Shown here in pieces: positions 55,207-63,508 of a DNA stretch of 64,000 nucleotides. Every line of letters starts with the position of its first letter. Position 1 is the first letter of the stretch. The translations under genes and the position numbers were made by a program. Location: the NCBI RefSeq assembly GCF_000369065.1, contig NZ_KB849804.1, forward strand, positions 49,088 through 113,087, given 5' to 3'. The notes below the pieces were generated by a model. That model searched no databases. It was not told where the DNA came from and saw only the letters and a list, made by a program, of their open reading frames with translations. Source of the DNA: Acinetobacter haemolyticus CIP 64.3 = MTCC 9819. Lineage in GTDB: Bacteria > Pseudomonadota > Gammaproteobacteria > Pseudomonadales > Moraxellaceae.

Positions 55207-55310
55207 CAACAGATAATAAACGTAATGCGAATAGCGGTGGAGGAAGTACAACACTTCTATCATTATTTGGTCTACTAGGTTTGTTAACTTATCGCCGTTT
55301 TAAAAAGTAA
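55207..55310 (+). pseudogene. rbtA: C-terminal remnant of rhombotarget A with GlyGly-CTERM signal
   Basis: The frame from the IS boundary reads TDNKRNANSGGGSTTLLSLF then GLLGLLTYRRFKK and stops. The SGGGS motif, one hydrophobic helix and the basic tail are the GlyGly-CTERM signal cleaved by rhombosortase. No start codon is left. Confidence 0.8.
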
Positions 55311-55320
55311 GATCAATGTA

Positions 55321-55346
55321 AAAATAGCGCCATATGGCGCTATTTT
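55321..55346. terminator. Bidirectional hairpin terminator
   Basis: A 26-bp perfect palindrome with core AGCGCCA/TGGCGCT and A/T flanks, then T-run, between convergent rbtA and the DUF3106 gene. Confidence 0.85.
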
Positions 55347-55366
55347 TTTTAGTAAACAAAAGTTAT

Positions 55367-55756
55367 TTAGTGTTCAGAATATTTAGTTAAATATTCTTCT
55401 CTAATATTTACTCGCTCTTCTAAACTTGCATTTTGCATGCGTTTACGTAAGGTGCTACGTTCTTGTGTGCTCATTCTCTGCCATACATCACGCATTTTTT
55501 GTTTTTCATCATCGGGGAGTTGAGTAAACCACTCCATGCGTTGTTGTAGTTGAGAGCTTTGATCGTTAGGAATCTCTTTAAGCGTTTGATATCGCTTTAT
55601 AAGCGCACGTTGCTCTTCTGGGGATAAATCATCCCATGCTTCTTCTGTCGTTGTTTTAACTGGCTTGGAAAATGGCCAAAAGCGATCTGAGCCAGCAAAA
55701 CTCGTCTGTAATAAGCCGACTGTACATACAACAAGTGCTAATCTTTTAGCTGCCAT
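55367..55756 (-). CDS. DUF3106-like secreted protein
   Basis: 129 aa. A signal peptide (LALVVCTVGLLQTSFAG) is followed by repeated motifs of the form SPEEQRALIKRY, PDDEKQKMRDVWQRMSTQER and SLEERVNIREEY, typical of DUF3106/Spy-like helical periplasmic proteins. It is third in the sigma factor operon and overlaps the second gene by 11 bp. Its role may be envelope stress sensing. Confidence 0.72.
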   Translation of the reverse strand: MAAKRLALVVCTVGLLQTSFAGSDRFWPFSKPVKTTTEEAWDDLSPEEQRALIKRYQTLKEIPNDQSSQLQQRMEWFTQLPDDEKQKMRDVWQRMSTQERSTLRKRMQNASLEERVNIREEYLTKYSEH

Positions 55757-56069
55757 GTCGAACCTTATCCTCGCCCAAGACCATTAACATTTCCATATCT
55801 TCAACCATTTGAGGGGACAGTTTTGGATTAATCACAACTTGGTTTTGTGGTTTATCAGTCAATTGTAAAGAGTTTGGTAAAATCACAATACCTGTAATTG
55901 CAGCAGCTAATGCAAAACCAGACATTTTCCAAATGCTGTAATAAGACGTTGGTTTCTTTTGGACACTATCCAAAACATGATTCATCACCATGAGCTTATT
56001 GTGCTGCTGTTCTTTTGCAAGTTGATCAAGTTTGGAAGTCACTTGTTTAGTGAACTCATCTTTATTCAT
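55746..56069 (-). CDS. Single-span membrane protein, probable anti-sigma factor
   Basis: 107 aa: a cytoplasmic N-terminus (MNKDEFTKQVTSKLDQLAKE), one membrane helix (MSGFALAAAITGIVILP) and a short periplasmic tail. It lies between a sigma factor and a DUF3106 gene, with overlaps on both sides. Size and topology fit a regulator of the sigma factor, but no zinc or RsiW-type motif is visible. The middle gene of such trios is often annotated DUF3619. Confidence 0.6.
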   Translation of the reverse strand: MNKDEFTKQVTSKLDQLAKEQQHNKLMVMNHVLDSVQKKPTSYYSIWKMSGFALAAAITGIVILPNSLQLTDKPQNQVVINPKLSPQMVEDMEMLMVLGEDKVRHGS

Positions 56070-56694
56070 TTGATGATCCTCCCGTATGTGGATTTAAATG
56101 CGCGAGAGCAACTCGGAGCCCCTGAATTGCACGGTGATAGTGTGTTTTTACACTACCTTCACTACAGTCCATAATTTGAGCAGTGGTCATCGTGTCGAAA
56201 CCCTCCCAAGCTCTCAGCATAAATGCTTGTTGTTGGCGAACTGGTAACTGATGAATGGCTTCTTGAATTTCATCCATTGTGACTTCTTGATCAAGAAACT
56301 CAAATGGATTCGGTGTAGATTCATCAATGATATCAGTAATTTCTTCATCATCATCTAAATTAATTTTTTTAAATAAAGAAAATGGATTTGCGCGGCGTGC
56401 TTCCTTACGTCTCCAATCTTGTAGTTTATTATTAAGGATCGTATAGAACAGAGGGTACCATTCTTCAGTACTTTTATCTGCATATGATTTATGCAAAGAA
56501 ATAAATGCTTCTTGCACTAAATCCATTGCGATCCCTTGTTGCCCTTGTGTAGCACTTTCCATCATTACAAGCGCACGACCAGTCACATCTTGCATAAAAA
56601 AACGAAGACGTTGTTCAACGGTACTGGTATCAGTACTGTTGCCAGTTTGAGCCTGTTTCGGTGCTAAATCCATAGAGATGGAAAATCCTGTCAT
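56062..56694 (-). CDS. ECF-type RNA polymerase sigma factor
   Basis: 210 aa. A sigma region 2 (AMDLVQEAFISLHKSY, then FYTILNNKLQDWRRKEARRA) and a region 4 HTH (LPVRQQQAFMLRAWEGFDTM, then MDCSEGSVKTHYHRAIQGLR) are separated by an acidic linker. It is first in a three-gene overlapping operon with a membrane protein and a DUF3106 protein, suggesting an envelope-linked regulon. Confidence 0.85.
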   Translation of the reverse strand: MTGFSISMDLAPKQAQTGNSTDTSTVEQRLRFFMQDVTGRALVMMESATQGQQGIAMDLVQEAFISLHKSYADKSTEEWYPLFYTILNNKLQDWRRKEARRANPFSLFKKINLDDDEEITDIIDESTPNPFEFLDQEVTMDEIQEAIHQLPVRQQQAFMLRAWEGFDTMTTAQIMDCSEGSVKTHYHRAIQGLRVALAHLNPHTGGSSNE

Positions 56695-56830
56695 GGAAAC
56701 CCACCATTATTATCAATTCATTAATCATATAACGTTGAAAATGGTGGATGCGTTGACAACTTAAGCAATTATTTTTTGTAGTGTAATAGATTTTTCCAAC
56801 AAAAAATCGGCTTTAATGTAATTTAACGTT

Positions 56831-57607
56831 TTATAGACGTTGACGGACCATCTCAAAAAAGCAGATTGAACCTGCGATTGCAACGTTTAAAGATTCCTGT
56901 CCCCCCGGTTGAGGAATTGTTACAGCTTGAGCATGTTCAAGTGCATACTCACTTGCACCTTGACCTTCATTCCCTAAAATCCATACGCATGATTGGGTCA
57001 AATCTTTGGAATATAGACTCGTTGATCTATGTGAGCTGGTGACAAAAACAGGGATCTGAAATTTTGGAAGAATTTCATTGAGCTGAATGTTTTCAAAACA
57101 ATTCAAACTAAAATGAGCACCCATGCCAGCTCTTAGCACTCTTGGGGACCAAAGTGTTGCAGAGCCTTGCGTACAAATGATTTGTTTGATATTGGCTGCG
57201 GCTGCTGAACGTAATAATGTCCCCACATTTCCAGGGTCTTGGATATTTTCCAAAATCAAGGTATCAACACCAAAGTCAATTGTTGATGCTGTTTTAGGTA
57301 GATCAATAATGGCTAAGCAGGGAAGCGTCGTGCCTAGAGTGCTTAGATCTTTATAGAGTACTTCGCTAATCACAAAAACATGACCTTGATGTAGCTCCAT
57401 CACTTTTTGTAGATCTGTATGTGCAAGCGCTTGTTCGGTTGTAAATAGAGAGAATATTTTTTTCTGTTGTTGCAACCATGCAATGCAAAGATGACTACCT
57501 TCTAAAACGGTTTGTTGGTGTTTTTTTCGAGCACTATTGAGTTCAATTAAGCCACGCAAATGTTTAATTTTTGCATTGTCTTTTGATTCTAAAAAGATAA
57601 CCGCCAT
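56831..57607 (-). CDS. TrmH/SpoU-family RNA 2'-O-methyltransferase
   Basis: 258 aa with the three SPOUT motifs: LILENIQDPGNVGTLLRSAA, WILGNEGQGAS and IPQPGGQESLNVAIAGSICFFE. A small N-terminal substrate domain (KIKHLRGLIELNSARKKHQQ) resembles that of rRNA enzymes of the RlmB/TsnR group. Exact RNA target unknown. Confidence 0.87.
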   Translation of the reverse strand: MAVIFLESKDNAKIKHLRGLIELNSARKKHQQTVLEGSHLCIAWLQQQKKIFSLFTTEQALAHTDLQKVMELHQGHVFVISEVLYKDLSTLGTTLPCLAIIDLPKTASTIDFGVDTLILENIQDPGNVGTLLRSAAAANIKQIICTQGSATLWSPRVLRAGMGAHFSLNCFENIQLNEILPKFQIPVFVTSSHRSTSLYSKDLTQSCVWILGNEGQGASEYALEHAQAVTIPQPGGQESLNVAIAGSICFFEMVRQRL

Positions 57608-57624
57608 AAGAAGAACATCCGAAA

Positions 57625-57648
57625 GGGCATCAAGATTACATGATGCCC
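57625..57648 (-). terminator. Hairpin between fbp and the methyltransferase gene
   Basis: GGGCATC and GATGCCC pair across a ten-base loop, followed on the minus strand by TTTCGG. The T-run is short, so strength is doubtful. Confidence 0.45.
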
Positions 57649-57660
57649 GAAGTAATTAAG

Positions 57661-58635
57661 TTATGAATGATAGCTCGTTACACGTTGAACTTCATTTTTA
57701 GAACCAATAATAACAGGTACACGCTGATGAAGCTCAGTTGGCTGGATTTCCATGATGCGAACTCGACCTGTTGTAGAAGCACCGCCTGCTTGCTCAATTA
57801 ACATGCTCATCGGGTTGGCTTCATACATAAGACGTAAACGTCCTGCTTTTTTCGGATCTTTCAAATCATATGGGTAAAGGAAAATCCCACCACGACATAA
57901 GATACGATGAATATCACCTACCATACATGCAACCCAGCGCATGTTGAAATCTTTTTCACGTACTGATGTTTTCCCTGCTAATAGCTCATCGATATAACGT
58001 TTTACAGGATTTTCCCAATGACGTTGATTTGATGCATTGATTGCAAACTCTTGAGTATCCGCTGACACTTGTACATTTTCAGTGGTCAATAAAAATGTCT
58101 GTGAGTTTGGATCTAAAGTAAAGAACACCACGCCTGCACCGACTGTAAGCGCCAACATGGTTGATGGACCATAAAGAACATAGCCTGCAGCGACTTGCTC
58201 GATACCAGCTTGCATAAAGTCGGCAGACTGAGTTACTGCATTTTTTGCGGGCAAGATCGAGAAGATCGTACCAACACACATATTAATATCGATGTTACTA
58301 GAGCCATCTAGTGGATCAAATAACACTAAATATTTTCCATTTTCTTGAGCAGGGGTAAAATCATCCAACTCTTCAGATGCTAACCCACCGACTTGAGGGT
58401 GTACTTTTAACGCATCGATTAAATAATCGTTAGAAATTACATCTAATTTCTTTTGAGTTTCACCTTGAACATTTTCATTGCCCGCACTTCCTAGAATTCC
58501 AGCTAAAGCGCCTTTTTGTAATGCTTGATCAATAGTCTTGCAGGTTTCAGCAATTGTTGCGATGACTTGAGCCAATTCTGGAGTCAAATTCCCATTTTGT
58601 TGTTCTAAATATTGAGACAAAGTTAGGTTTGACAT
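57661..58635 (-). CDS. fbp: Fructose-1,6-bisphosphatase class 1
   Basis: 324 aa from ATG 58635 ([17 protein letters not shown]), preceded by GGAGC. Metal and substrate motifs are [27 protein letters not shown] and the C-terminal [20 protein letters not shown]. It hydrolyses fructose-1,6-bisphosphate in gluconeogenesis, in line with a genus that does not grow mainly on sugars. Confidence 0.95.
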   Translation of the reverse strand: MSNLTLSQYLEQQNGNLTPELAQVIATIAETCKTIDQALQKGALAGILGSAGNENVQGETQKKLDVISNDYLIDALKVHPQVGGLASEELDDFTPAQENGKYLVLFDPLDGSSNIDINMCVGTIFSILPAKNAVTQSADFMQAGIEQVAAGYVLYGPSTMLALTVGAGVVFFTLDPNSQTFLLTTENVQVSADTQEFAINASNQRHWENPVKRYIDELLAGKTSVREKDFNMRWVACMVGDIHRILCRGGIFLYPYDLKDPKKAGRLRLMYEANPMSMLIEQAGGASTTGRVRIMEIQPTELHQRVPVIIGSKNEVQRVTSYHS

Positions 58636-58811
58636 TTTTAATAGCTCCAATTTAGCTGTGTCAGAAATGGATAAAAAAGAATGCGCCTATTCTAGATGAG
58701 ATCGCTATAAAATAAAAATTATCTTACTTTATTTATGTTGCTTTTATGATTACAAGTATGGCATTACATGCTATGTTGATTGGATATTAAACAGGACGTT
58801 GGAGATCGAAA

Positions 58812-59000
58812 ATGTCAACTAAGACTTTTGAGGCAACACCTACTGCAGGTGAGCCAATTAATTTAGATGAAATTTCTAAAGAATGTGTCAAGGATGCTTG
58901 GAAAGAGTATGAGGCAAAGCCTGAATATAAAAAGTTTAATAAGCATGACTTGATAGAATCAATGCAGCCTAACGATGATGATACCTCATCTCAAACATAA
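58812..59000 (+). CDS. Small acidic hypothetical protein
   Basis: 62 aa with a good ribosome-binding site (TTGGAGATC) before ATG 58812 and a strong terminator right after. Highly charged (ECVKDAWKEYEAKPEYKKFN), soluble. No family recognised. Confidence 0.7.
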   Translation: MSTKTFEATPTAGEPINLDEISKECVKDAWKEYEAKPEYKKFNKHDLIESMQPNDDDTSSQT

Positions 59001-59027
59001 AAAATGCTCACATAATGTGAGCATTTT
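59001..59027. terminator. Bidirectional hairpin terminator
   Basis: AAAATGCTCACA and TGTGAGCATTTT form a 12-bp stem around TAA, with T-run, between the small protein gene and the 3' end of pal. Confidence 0.85.
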
Positions 59028-59040
59028 TTATTAAACTTAT

Positions 59041-59151
59041 TTATCTTAATAAAGGTGGCACAGCTTCGTAGTTGATCTCAACACGACGGTTTTCTTTCCA
59101 AGCTGCTTCGTTGTGACCTGGGTTTACAGGAGCTTCTTTACCGTAGCTAAC
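59041..59151 (-). pseudogene. pal: 3' end of pal, separated by IS66-family insertion
   Basis: 36 codons read VSYGKEAPVNPGHNEAAWKE then NRRVEINYEAVPPLLR and a stop. The NRRVEI segment is the conserved end of OmpA-like peptidoglycan-binding domains. Removing the IS and one 8-bp repeat joins it in frame to the pal ORF ending at 61642. Confidence 0.92.
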
Positions 59152-59237
59152 GTAAGCATCCGGCTAACACAGCCTTACCAAGCGATCCTATAAGCCTTAA
59201 TTTAGTTCCCACCTAAAAACAAGTGGGGACTTAATCC

Positions 59238-59621
59238 ATGAACATGGATATATATTCAGCAACACCTCCTGTTGCTAAAAAACGCCGAAAATACAGCAAA
59301 GAATTCAAACTCAGTATTGTCAATGCCTGCAAAAATCCTAATACCTCGATCGCTTCGGTCGCACTGCAACATAGTATTAATGCCAACCTTGTCAGTCGTT
59401 GGATCAGGATCTTCAGCCATCATGAGGGTGCCGTGCAGGATCCTACTCATGTGAATCCAGCATTTATTGCTTTGCCTTACACTGCTGCAATCAGCCAACC
59501 TATTGATGAGAGGATCACGTTGTGTATCACCGTGCCTCATACGAATAATGATATTCAGCTAAAATGGCAGACATCAGAAATACCTGCCTTGGCAGAATTA
59601 CTCAAGGCACTTGCAACATGA
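59238..59621 (+). CDS. IS66-family TnpA (helix-turn-helix)
   Basis: 127 aa. The N-terminal HTH (RRKYSKEFKLSIVNACKNPN, then SINANLVSRWIRIF) is the IS66 Orf1 DNA-binding domain. The stop overlaps the tnpB ATG. Confidence 0.9.
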   Translation: MNMDIYSATPPVAKKRRKYSKEFKLSIVNACKNPNTSIASVALQHSINANLVSRWIRIFSHHEGAVQDPTHVNPAFIALPYTAAISQPIDERITLCITVPHTNNDIQLKWQTSEIPALAELLKALAT

Positions 59622-59953
59622 TCCGCATTGATGAAATCTGGTTGTCTACTCAGCCCATGGACATGCGTGCAGGTATGGATACGACCATGGCTCAGGTGGT
59701 GAGAGCCTTTGGCTACATCAAACCGCATTGTGCTTACCTGTTCTGTAATAAACGTGGCCATCGCATGAAAGTGCTGGTACATGATGGATTGGGCATCTGG
59801 CTGTGTGCCCGGCGGCTGGAACAGGGCAAATTTCACTGGGCTCAAGTTCACCAAGGTGAAACCGTGGCCCTCAGCCCGGAACAGTTACAGGCACTGATCC
59901 AAGGTTTGCCCTGGCAGCGCATTGGACGACAGCAGGTGGTGACGATGCTTTAA
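59618..59953 (+). CDS. tnpB: IS66-family TnpB
   Basis: 111 aa from ATG 59618 (MIRIDEIWLSTQPMDMRAGM), coupled to tnpA by ATGA. Typical IS66 Orf2 features are LFCNKRGHRMKVLVHDGLGIW and the LSPEQLQALIQGLPW end. It is required for transposition; the biochemical role is unclear. Confidence 0.93.
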   Translation: MIRIDEIWLSTQPMDMRAGMDTTMAQVVRAFGYIKPHCAYLFCNKRGHRMKVLVHDGLGIWLCARRLEQGKFHWAQVHQGETVALSPEQLQALIQGLPWQRIGRQQVVTML

Positions 59954-60027
59954 ACCAGGCTCGACCATTCTGCTATTCTCCAAACGTTCTATTTCATTCT
60001 TCTCATGACCTCAGGCATACTGCGGTC

Positions 60028-61611
60028 ATGAATACGCTGCCTGACTTAAGCCAACTGACCCATGAACAACTGCTGGAATTCACCAGGCAGTTGGCGCTGC
60101 AGCATCAGTCTCTAGCACAATCAAACCAACAATTGGATGCCAAAGTTCAACATCTTTCTATTCTCAATCAAAAATACGAGCATGAACTGGCGCTGTTTAA
60201 AAAGCACAAATTCGCCCAAAAGAATGAACACTTAACGGCAAAACAAATCCATCTGTGGGATGAAGCGGTTGAAGAAGATATTGCCGCGGTTGATCTAGAA
60301 CTGGAACGGCTAAATGCAGATAAAACCAATGCAGCGACACAGAAAGCCAAAACCAATAAACCTAAACGTCGACCACTGCCAGATCATCTACACACCATCC
60401 GTATTGAGCATGAACCTGCATCAACCCAATGTGCTTGTGGCTGCCAACTCCGTCGTATCGGCGAAGATGTCAGTGAAAAACTGCATTTCAGACCGGCACA
60501 GTTCTATAAGGAACAGCATGTGCGTGGTAAATGGGTCTGTGATCAGTGTGACACTCTAACTCAGCAAGCGATGCCCGCCTATGTGATTGATAAAGGCATT
60601 GCTTCACCTGAATTGCTCAGCCATGTGCTGGTATCGAAGTATGCCGATCATTTGCCGCTGTACCGTCAGCGCCTGATCTATCAGCGGGCGGGAATTGAAC
60701 TTTCTAGATCCACTTTATCTGACTGGATAGGTCGCTGCGGTGTAGAACTGGAACCTCTGGCCAATGCCTTAAAAGAGGTGGTGCTGCAACAGCGGGTGCT
60801 GCATGCAGATGAAACACCGGTCACCATCATGCGGATGGGTGAGAATAATAAAAAACCGAAGAAAGGTTATGTCTGGGCCTATGCCACCACACAGTATAAT
60901 CCAGTTCAGGCGGTGATCTATGACTTTCAGGATAGTCGTTCAGGCCAGCATGCTGAAGAGTTCTTGAAAGGCTGGCAGGGCTATCTAGTCTGTGATGATT
61001 ACAGTGGTTATAAAGCACGTTTTAAATCAGGCCAGGTGATTGAGGTGGGGTGCATGGCCCATGCACGTCGTAAATTCCATGAACTGCATGTAACTGGGAA
61101 AAGTCAGGTTGCTGAACAGGCCTTAGTGCTGATTCAGAAACTGTATGCGATAGAAGCAGAACTCAGGAAAAAGACCGATGGTACAGCGGAAGACCGCCGC
61201 GAATACCGACAACAGCATAGTCAACCAGTGATGCAACAACTATATGAATGGCTCAACCAACATCATCTGACAGTGCCATCGAGTTCTCCCACCGCCAAGG
61301 CTATCAATTACACTCTGAAGCGTTGGCCAGCCTTAAGCCGCTATCTGGATGATGGCAATCTACCGATATGCAACAATTGGGTAGAGAATCAGATGCGTCC
61401 CTGGGCGTTGGGACGCAAGAACTGGCTGTTTGCAGGTTCGCTGCGCAGTGGTCAGCGAGCGGCAAACATCATGACTTTAATCCAGTCAGCAAAGCTGAAT
61501 GGCTTGGATCCGTATGCCTATTTAAGTGATGTGCTGAAAAGGTTACCGACACACAAAGTGACCCAAATTGAAGAATTGCTGCCGCACTGCTGGAAACCTA
61601 AATCGAATTAA
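60028..61611 (+). CDS. IS66-family transposase TnpC
   Basis: 527 aa. An N-terminal coiled coil (TRQLALQHQSLAQSNQQLDA) is followed by a zinc-binding segment (CACGC, then CDQCD) and a DDE core with LHADETPV (D), CDDYSGYK (D) and ICNNWVENQMRPWALGRKNW (E). Confidence 0.95.
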   Translation: MNTLPDLSQLTHEQLLEFTRQLALQHQSLAQSNQQLDAKVQHLSILNQKYEHELALFKKHKFAQKNEHLTAKQIHLWDEAVEEDIAAVDLELERLNADKTNAATQKAKTNKPKRRPLPDHLHTIRIEHEPASTQCACGCQLRRIGEDVSEKLHFRPAQFYKEQHVRGKWVCDQCDTLTQQAMPAYVIDKGIASPELLSHVLVSKYADHLPLYRQRLIYQRAGIELSRSTLSDWIGRCGVELEPLANALKEVVLQQRVLHADETPVTIMRMGENNKKPKKGYVWAYATTQYNPVQAVIYDFQDSRSGQHAEEFLKGWQGYLVCDDYSGYKARFKSGQVIEVGCMAHARRKFHELHVTGKSQVAEQALVLIQKLYAIEAELRKKTDGTAEDRREYRQQHSQPVMQQLYEWLNQHHLTVPSSSPTAKAINYTLKRWPALSRYLDDGNLPICNNWVENQMRPWALGRKNWLFAGSLRSGQRAANIMTLIQSAKLNGLDPYAYLSDVLKRLPTHKVTQIEELLPHCWKPKSN

Positions 61612-61641
61612 AAAATAGGTATGGGATTCAGCGGACGCTTA

Positions 61642-62103
61642 CTAGCTAACTGCTTCAAGCTGCTGAGGATTTACACCGTTTGTTACTAAGAAGCTTTCAA
61701 CTGCTTTTGCACGACGCTCACCTAATGCCATGTTGTATTCACGGGTACCGCGTTCATCGGTATGTCCAGTCAAAGCTACACGTGAATTTGCATTTGCAAC
61801 TAAGAACTGCGCATGTGCTTGTAATGTTTGGTAGTCTTCGTTAGATAACTCACTGCTGTCATAGTCAAAATGAACAACGCGTTTCGCCAAGAATGCTTTA
61901 TTTGCAGCAGTCACCCCTTTTGCAGATGCACCAGCTAAGTTTTGTGCATTTAATGCTGCATCTTCGCTCAAACCTTCAGTACTTACTGTCGTACCTGTTG
62001 GTGTATTTCCTGCAGTAATGTCTGTTGCTGGTTTACGGCTTGCACAACCAGTAAATACTAGCGTTGCAGCAATGAGTGGAAGGCTAAGATATTTCATATT
62101 CAT
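61642..62103 (-). pseudogene. pal: pal (peptidoglycan-associated lipoprotein), truncated by IS66
   Basis: 153 codons from ATG 62103 (GGAG before it). Lipoprotein signal [13 protein letters not shown], then an OmpA domain with [20 protein letters not shown] and [20 protein letters not shown]. The frame ends at a TAG formed by the IS junction. Missing are the last 34 residues, including the NRRVEI strand of the peptidoglycan-binding domain. In Tol-Pal, Pal tethers the outer membrane to the wall; the truncated product is probably impaired. Confidence 0.93.
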
Positions 62104-62125
62104 GTGATTCTCCAATCAAGTAAAT

Positions 62126-63409
62126 TTATTTTGGTGCCCAAGCAGGTTCACGAACTTCACCTTGCTCGCTTGGTAAATTCATACGGAAACGACCATCAGT
62201 AGACATGATTGACAGCAAGCCACGATTACCTTCGCGTGTTGCATAAACAACCATTTGACCATTTGGTGAGAAGCTTGGTGATTCATCTAAGCTGGTTGGG
62301 GTTAAGATATTTGTAATCCCCGTATTAATATCTTGGAGTGCAACTTTATAACTGCTTCCACTTGGGCGATGTACTAGAGCGAGTCTTTTTCCGTCCGAAC
62401 TCAAGGTCCCACGTGCATTGAAAGCACCGCGGAAGGTGAGTCGTCGTACTGATTTATCTGCAAAGGTATAGCGATAAATTTGTGGAGAACCACCGCGATC
62501 AGACGTGAAAATAAATGATTTACCATCTGGCGAATAACGTGCTTCAGTATCAATCGCAGTATCATTGGTCATGCGCTGTACTTGACGTGTATTCAAATTC
62601 ATTTGGTAAATTTCAGGATTACCATGCATCGATGCTGTAAATAACATCGATTGACCATCAGGTGAGAAGCTCGGCGCGCCATTTAAGCCTCTAAAGCTTG
62701 CAAGTACTTCACGTTGACCAGTCGCTAGATCTTGCAAATAAATGGCTGGACGCTTGGTTTCAAACGAAACGTAAGCAATTTTCTTCGCATCAGGCGTCCA
62801 AGTTGGGGAGAGGATAGGATCACGTGATGAAAGTACGGTTTTCGGTTGTTCACCATCGGTGTCCGCAATTTGTAAGGTGTAACGCTGTGCTGGATTTGCT
62901 TGGTTACGAAGTACATAAGCAATACGACCACTAAAGTCACCAGGGATGCCTGTCAAAGCTTGATAGATAGCATCACTGATCATATGCCCAGCTTGACGTA
63001 CACGACCAGCAGGGACAGTCAAAACCTCATTGAGTAAGTATTGTTGTTTTTGTACATCGTAAAGCTGATAGTGAATTTCAAAAGTATTGGCATTTATAGC
63101 CTTACTTTGACCAACCACAACATATGGAACACCCGCATTTTGCCAATCACTTGCCTGAATCTGATTCATACTGGCAGATGCAGGTAAATTCTGTGACGCA
63201 CTGGTAAAACGACCAGAGCGATTCAGATCGCTCTCGACAATTGGATAGATCGCATTGTCATTTGTAAATGGAACAATAGCGATTTTTGGCGCTTTTTCGG
63301 GTGCTTTTGCAATCTCCAATTGAAGCTGCGCAAAAGTTGTCATCGGAATAGTGGTACTAATTGCAGTAAAAACGGCAATTGCGATGAGATGCTTACGAGT
63401 CTTTTCCAT
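62126..63409 (-). CDS. tolB: Tol-Pal system protein TolB
   Basis: 427 aa. A signal peptide (KHLIAIAVFTAISTTIPMTTFA) is followed by the TolB N-terminal domain and a six-bladed beta-propeller with repeats such as DPILSPTWTPDAKKIAYVSF and APSFSPDGQSMLF. Periplasmic partner of Pal and TolA. It precedes pal by 22 bp in the same operon. Confidence 0.95.
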   Translation of the reverse strand: MEKTRKHLIAIAVFTAISTTIPMTTFAQLQLEIAKAPEKAPKIAIVPFTNDNAIYPIVESDLNRSGRFTSASQNLPASASMNQIQASDWQNAGVPYVVVGQSKAINANTFEIHYQLYDVQKQQYLLNEVLTVPAGRVRQAGHMISDAIYQALTGIPGDFSGRIAYVLRNQANPAQRYTLQIADTDGEQPKTVLSSRDPILSPTWTPDAKKIAYVSFETKRPAIYLQDLATGQREVLASFRGLNGAPSFSPDGQSMLFTASMHGNPEIYQMNLNTRQVQRMTNDTAIDTEARYSPDGKSFIFTSDRGGSPQIYRYTFADKSVRRLTFRGAFNARGTLSSDGKRLALVHRPSGSSYKVALQDINTGITNILTPTSLDESPSFSPNGQMVVYATREGNRGLLSIMSTDGRFRMNLPSEQGEVREPAWAPK

Positions 63410-63508
63410 AGTTACAATTACTTGCTCTCGTTTTTTTGTGGCTGTTGATTATTTAACATAGTTACGTGCTTTGTGCTATTACAAGCATGTAACGTTAACC
63501 ATTTATTA

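Larger units (their letters stand above)
59152..61642 (+). mobile_element. IS66-family element, 2491 bp, inserted in pal
   Basis: The ends are GTAAGCATCCG (59152) and inverted CGGACGCTTAC (to 61642). A perfect 8-bp target duplication TAGCTAAC flanks it at 59144-59151 and 61643-61650. It carries the complete tnpA-tnpB-tnpC set on the plus strand. The perfect repeat shows simple, recent insertion. Confidence 0.96.
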
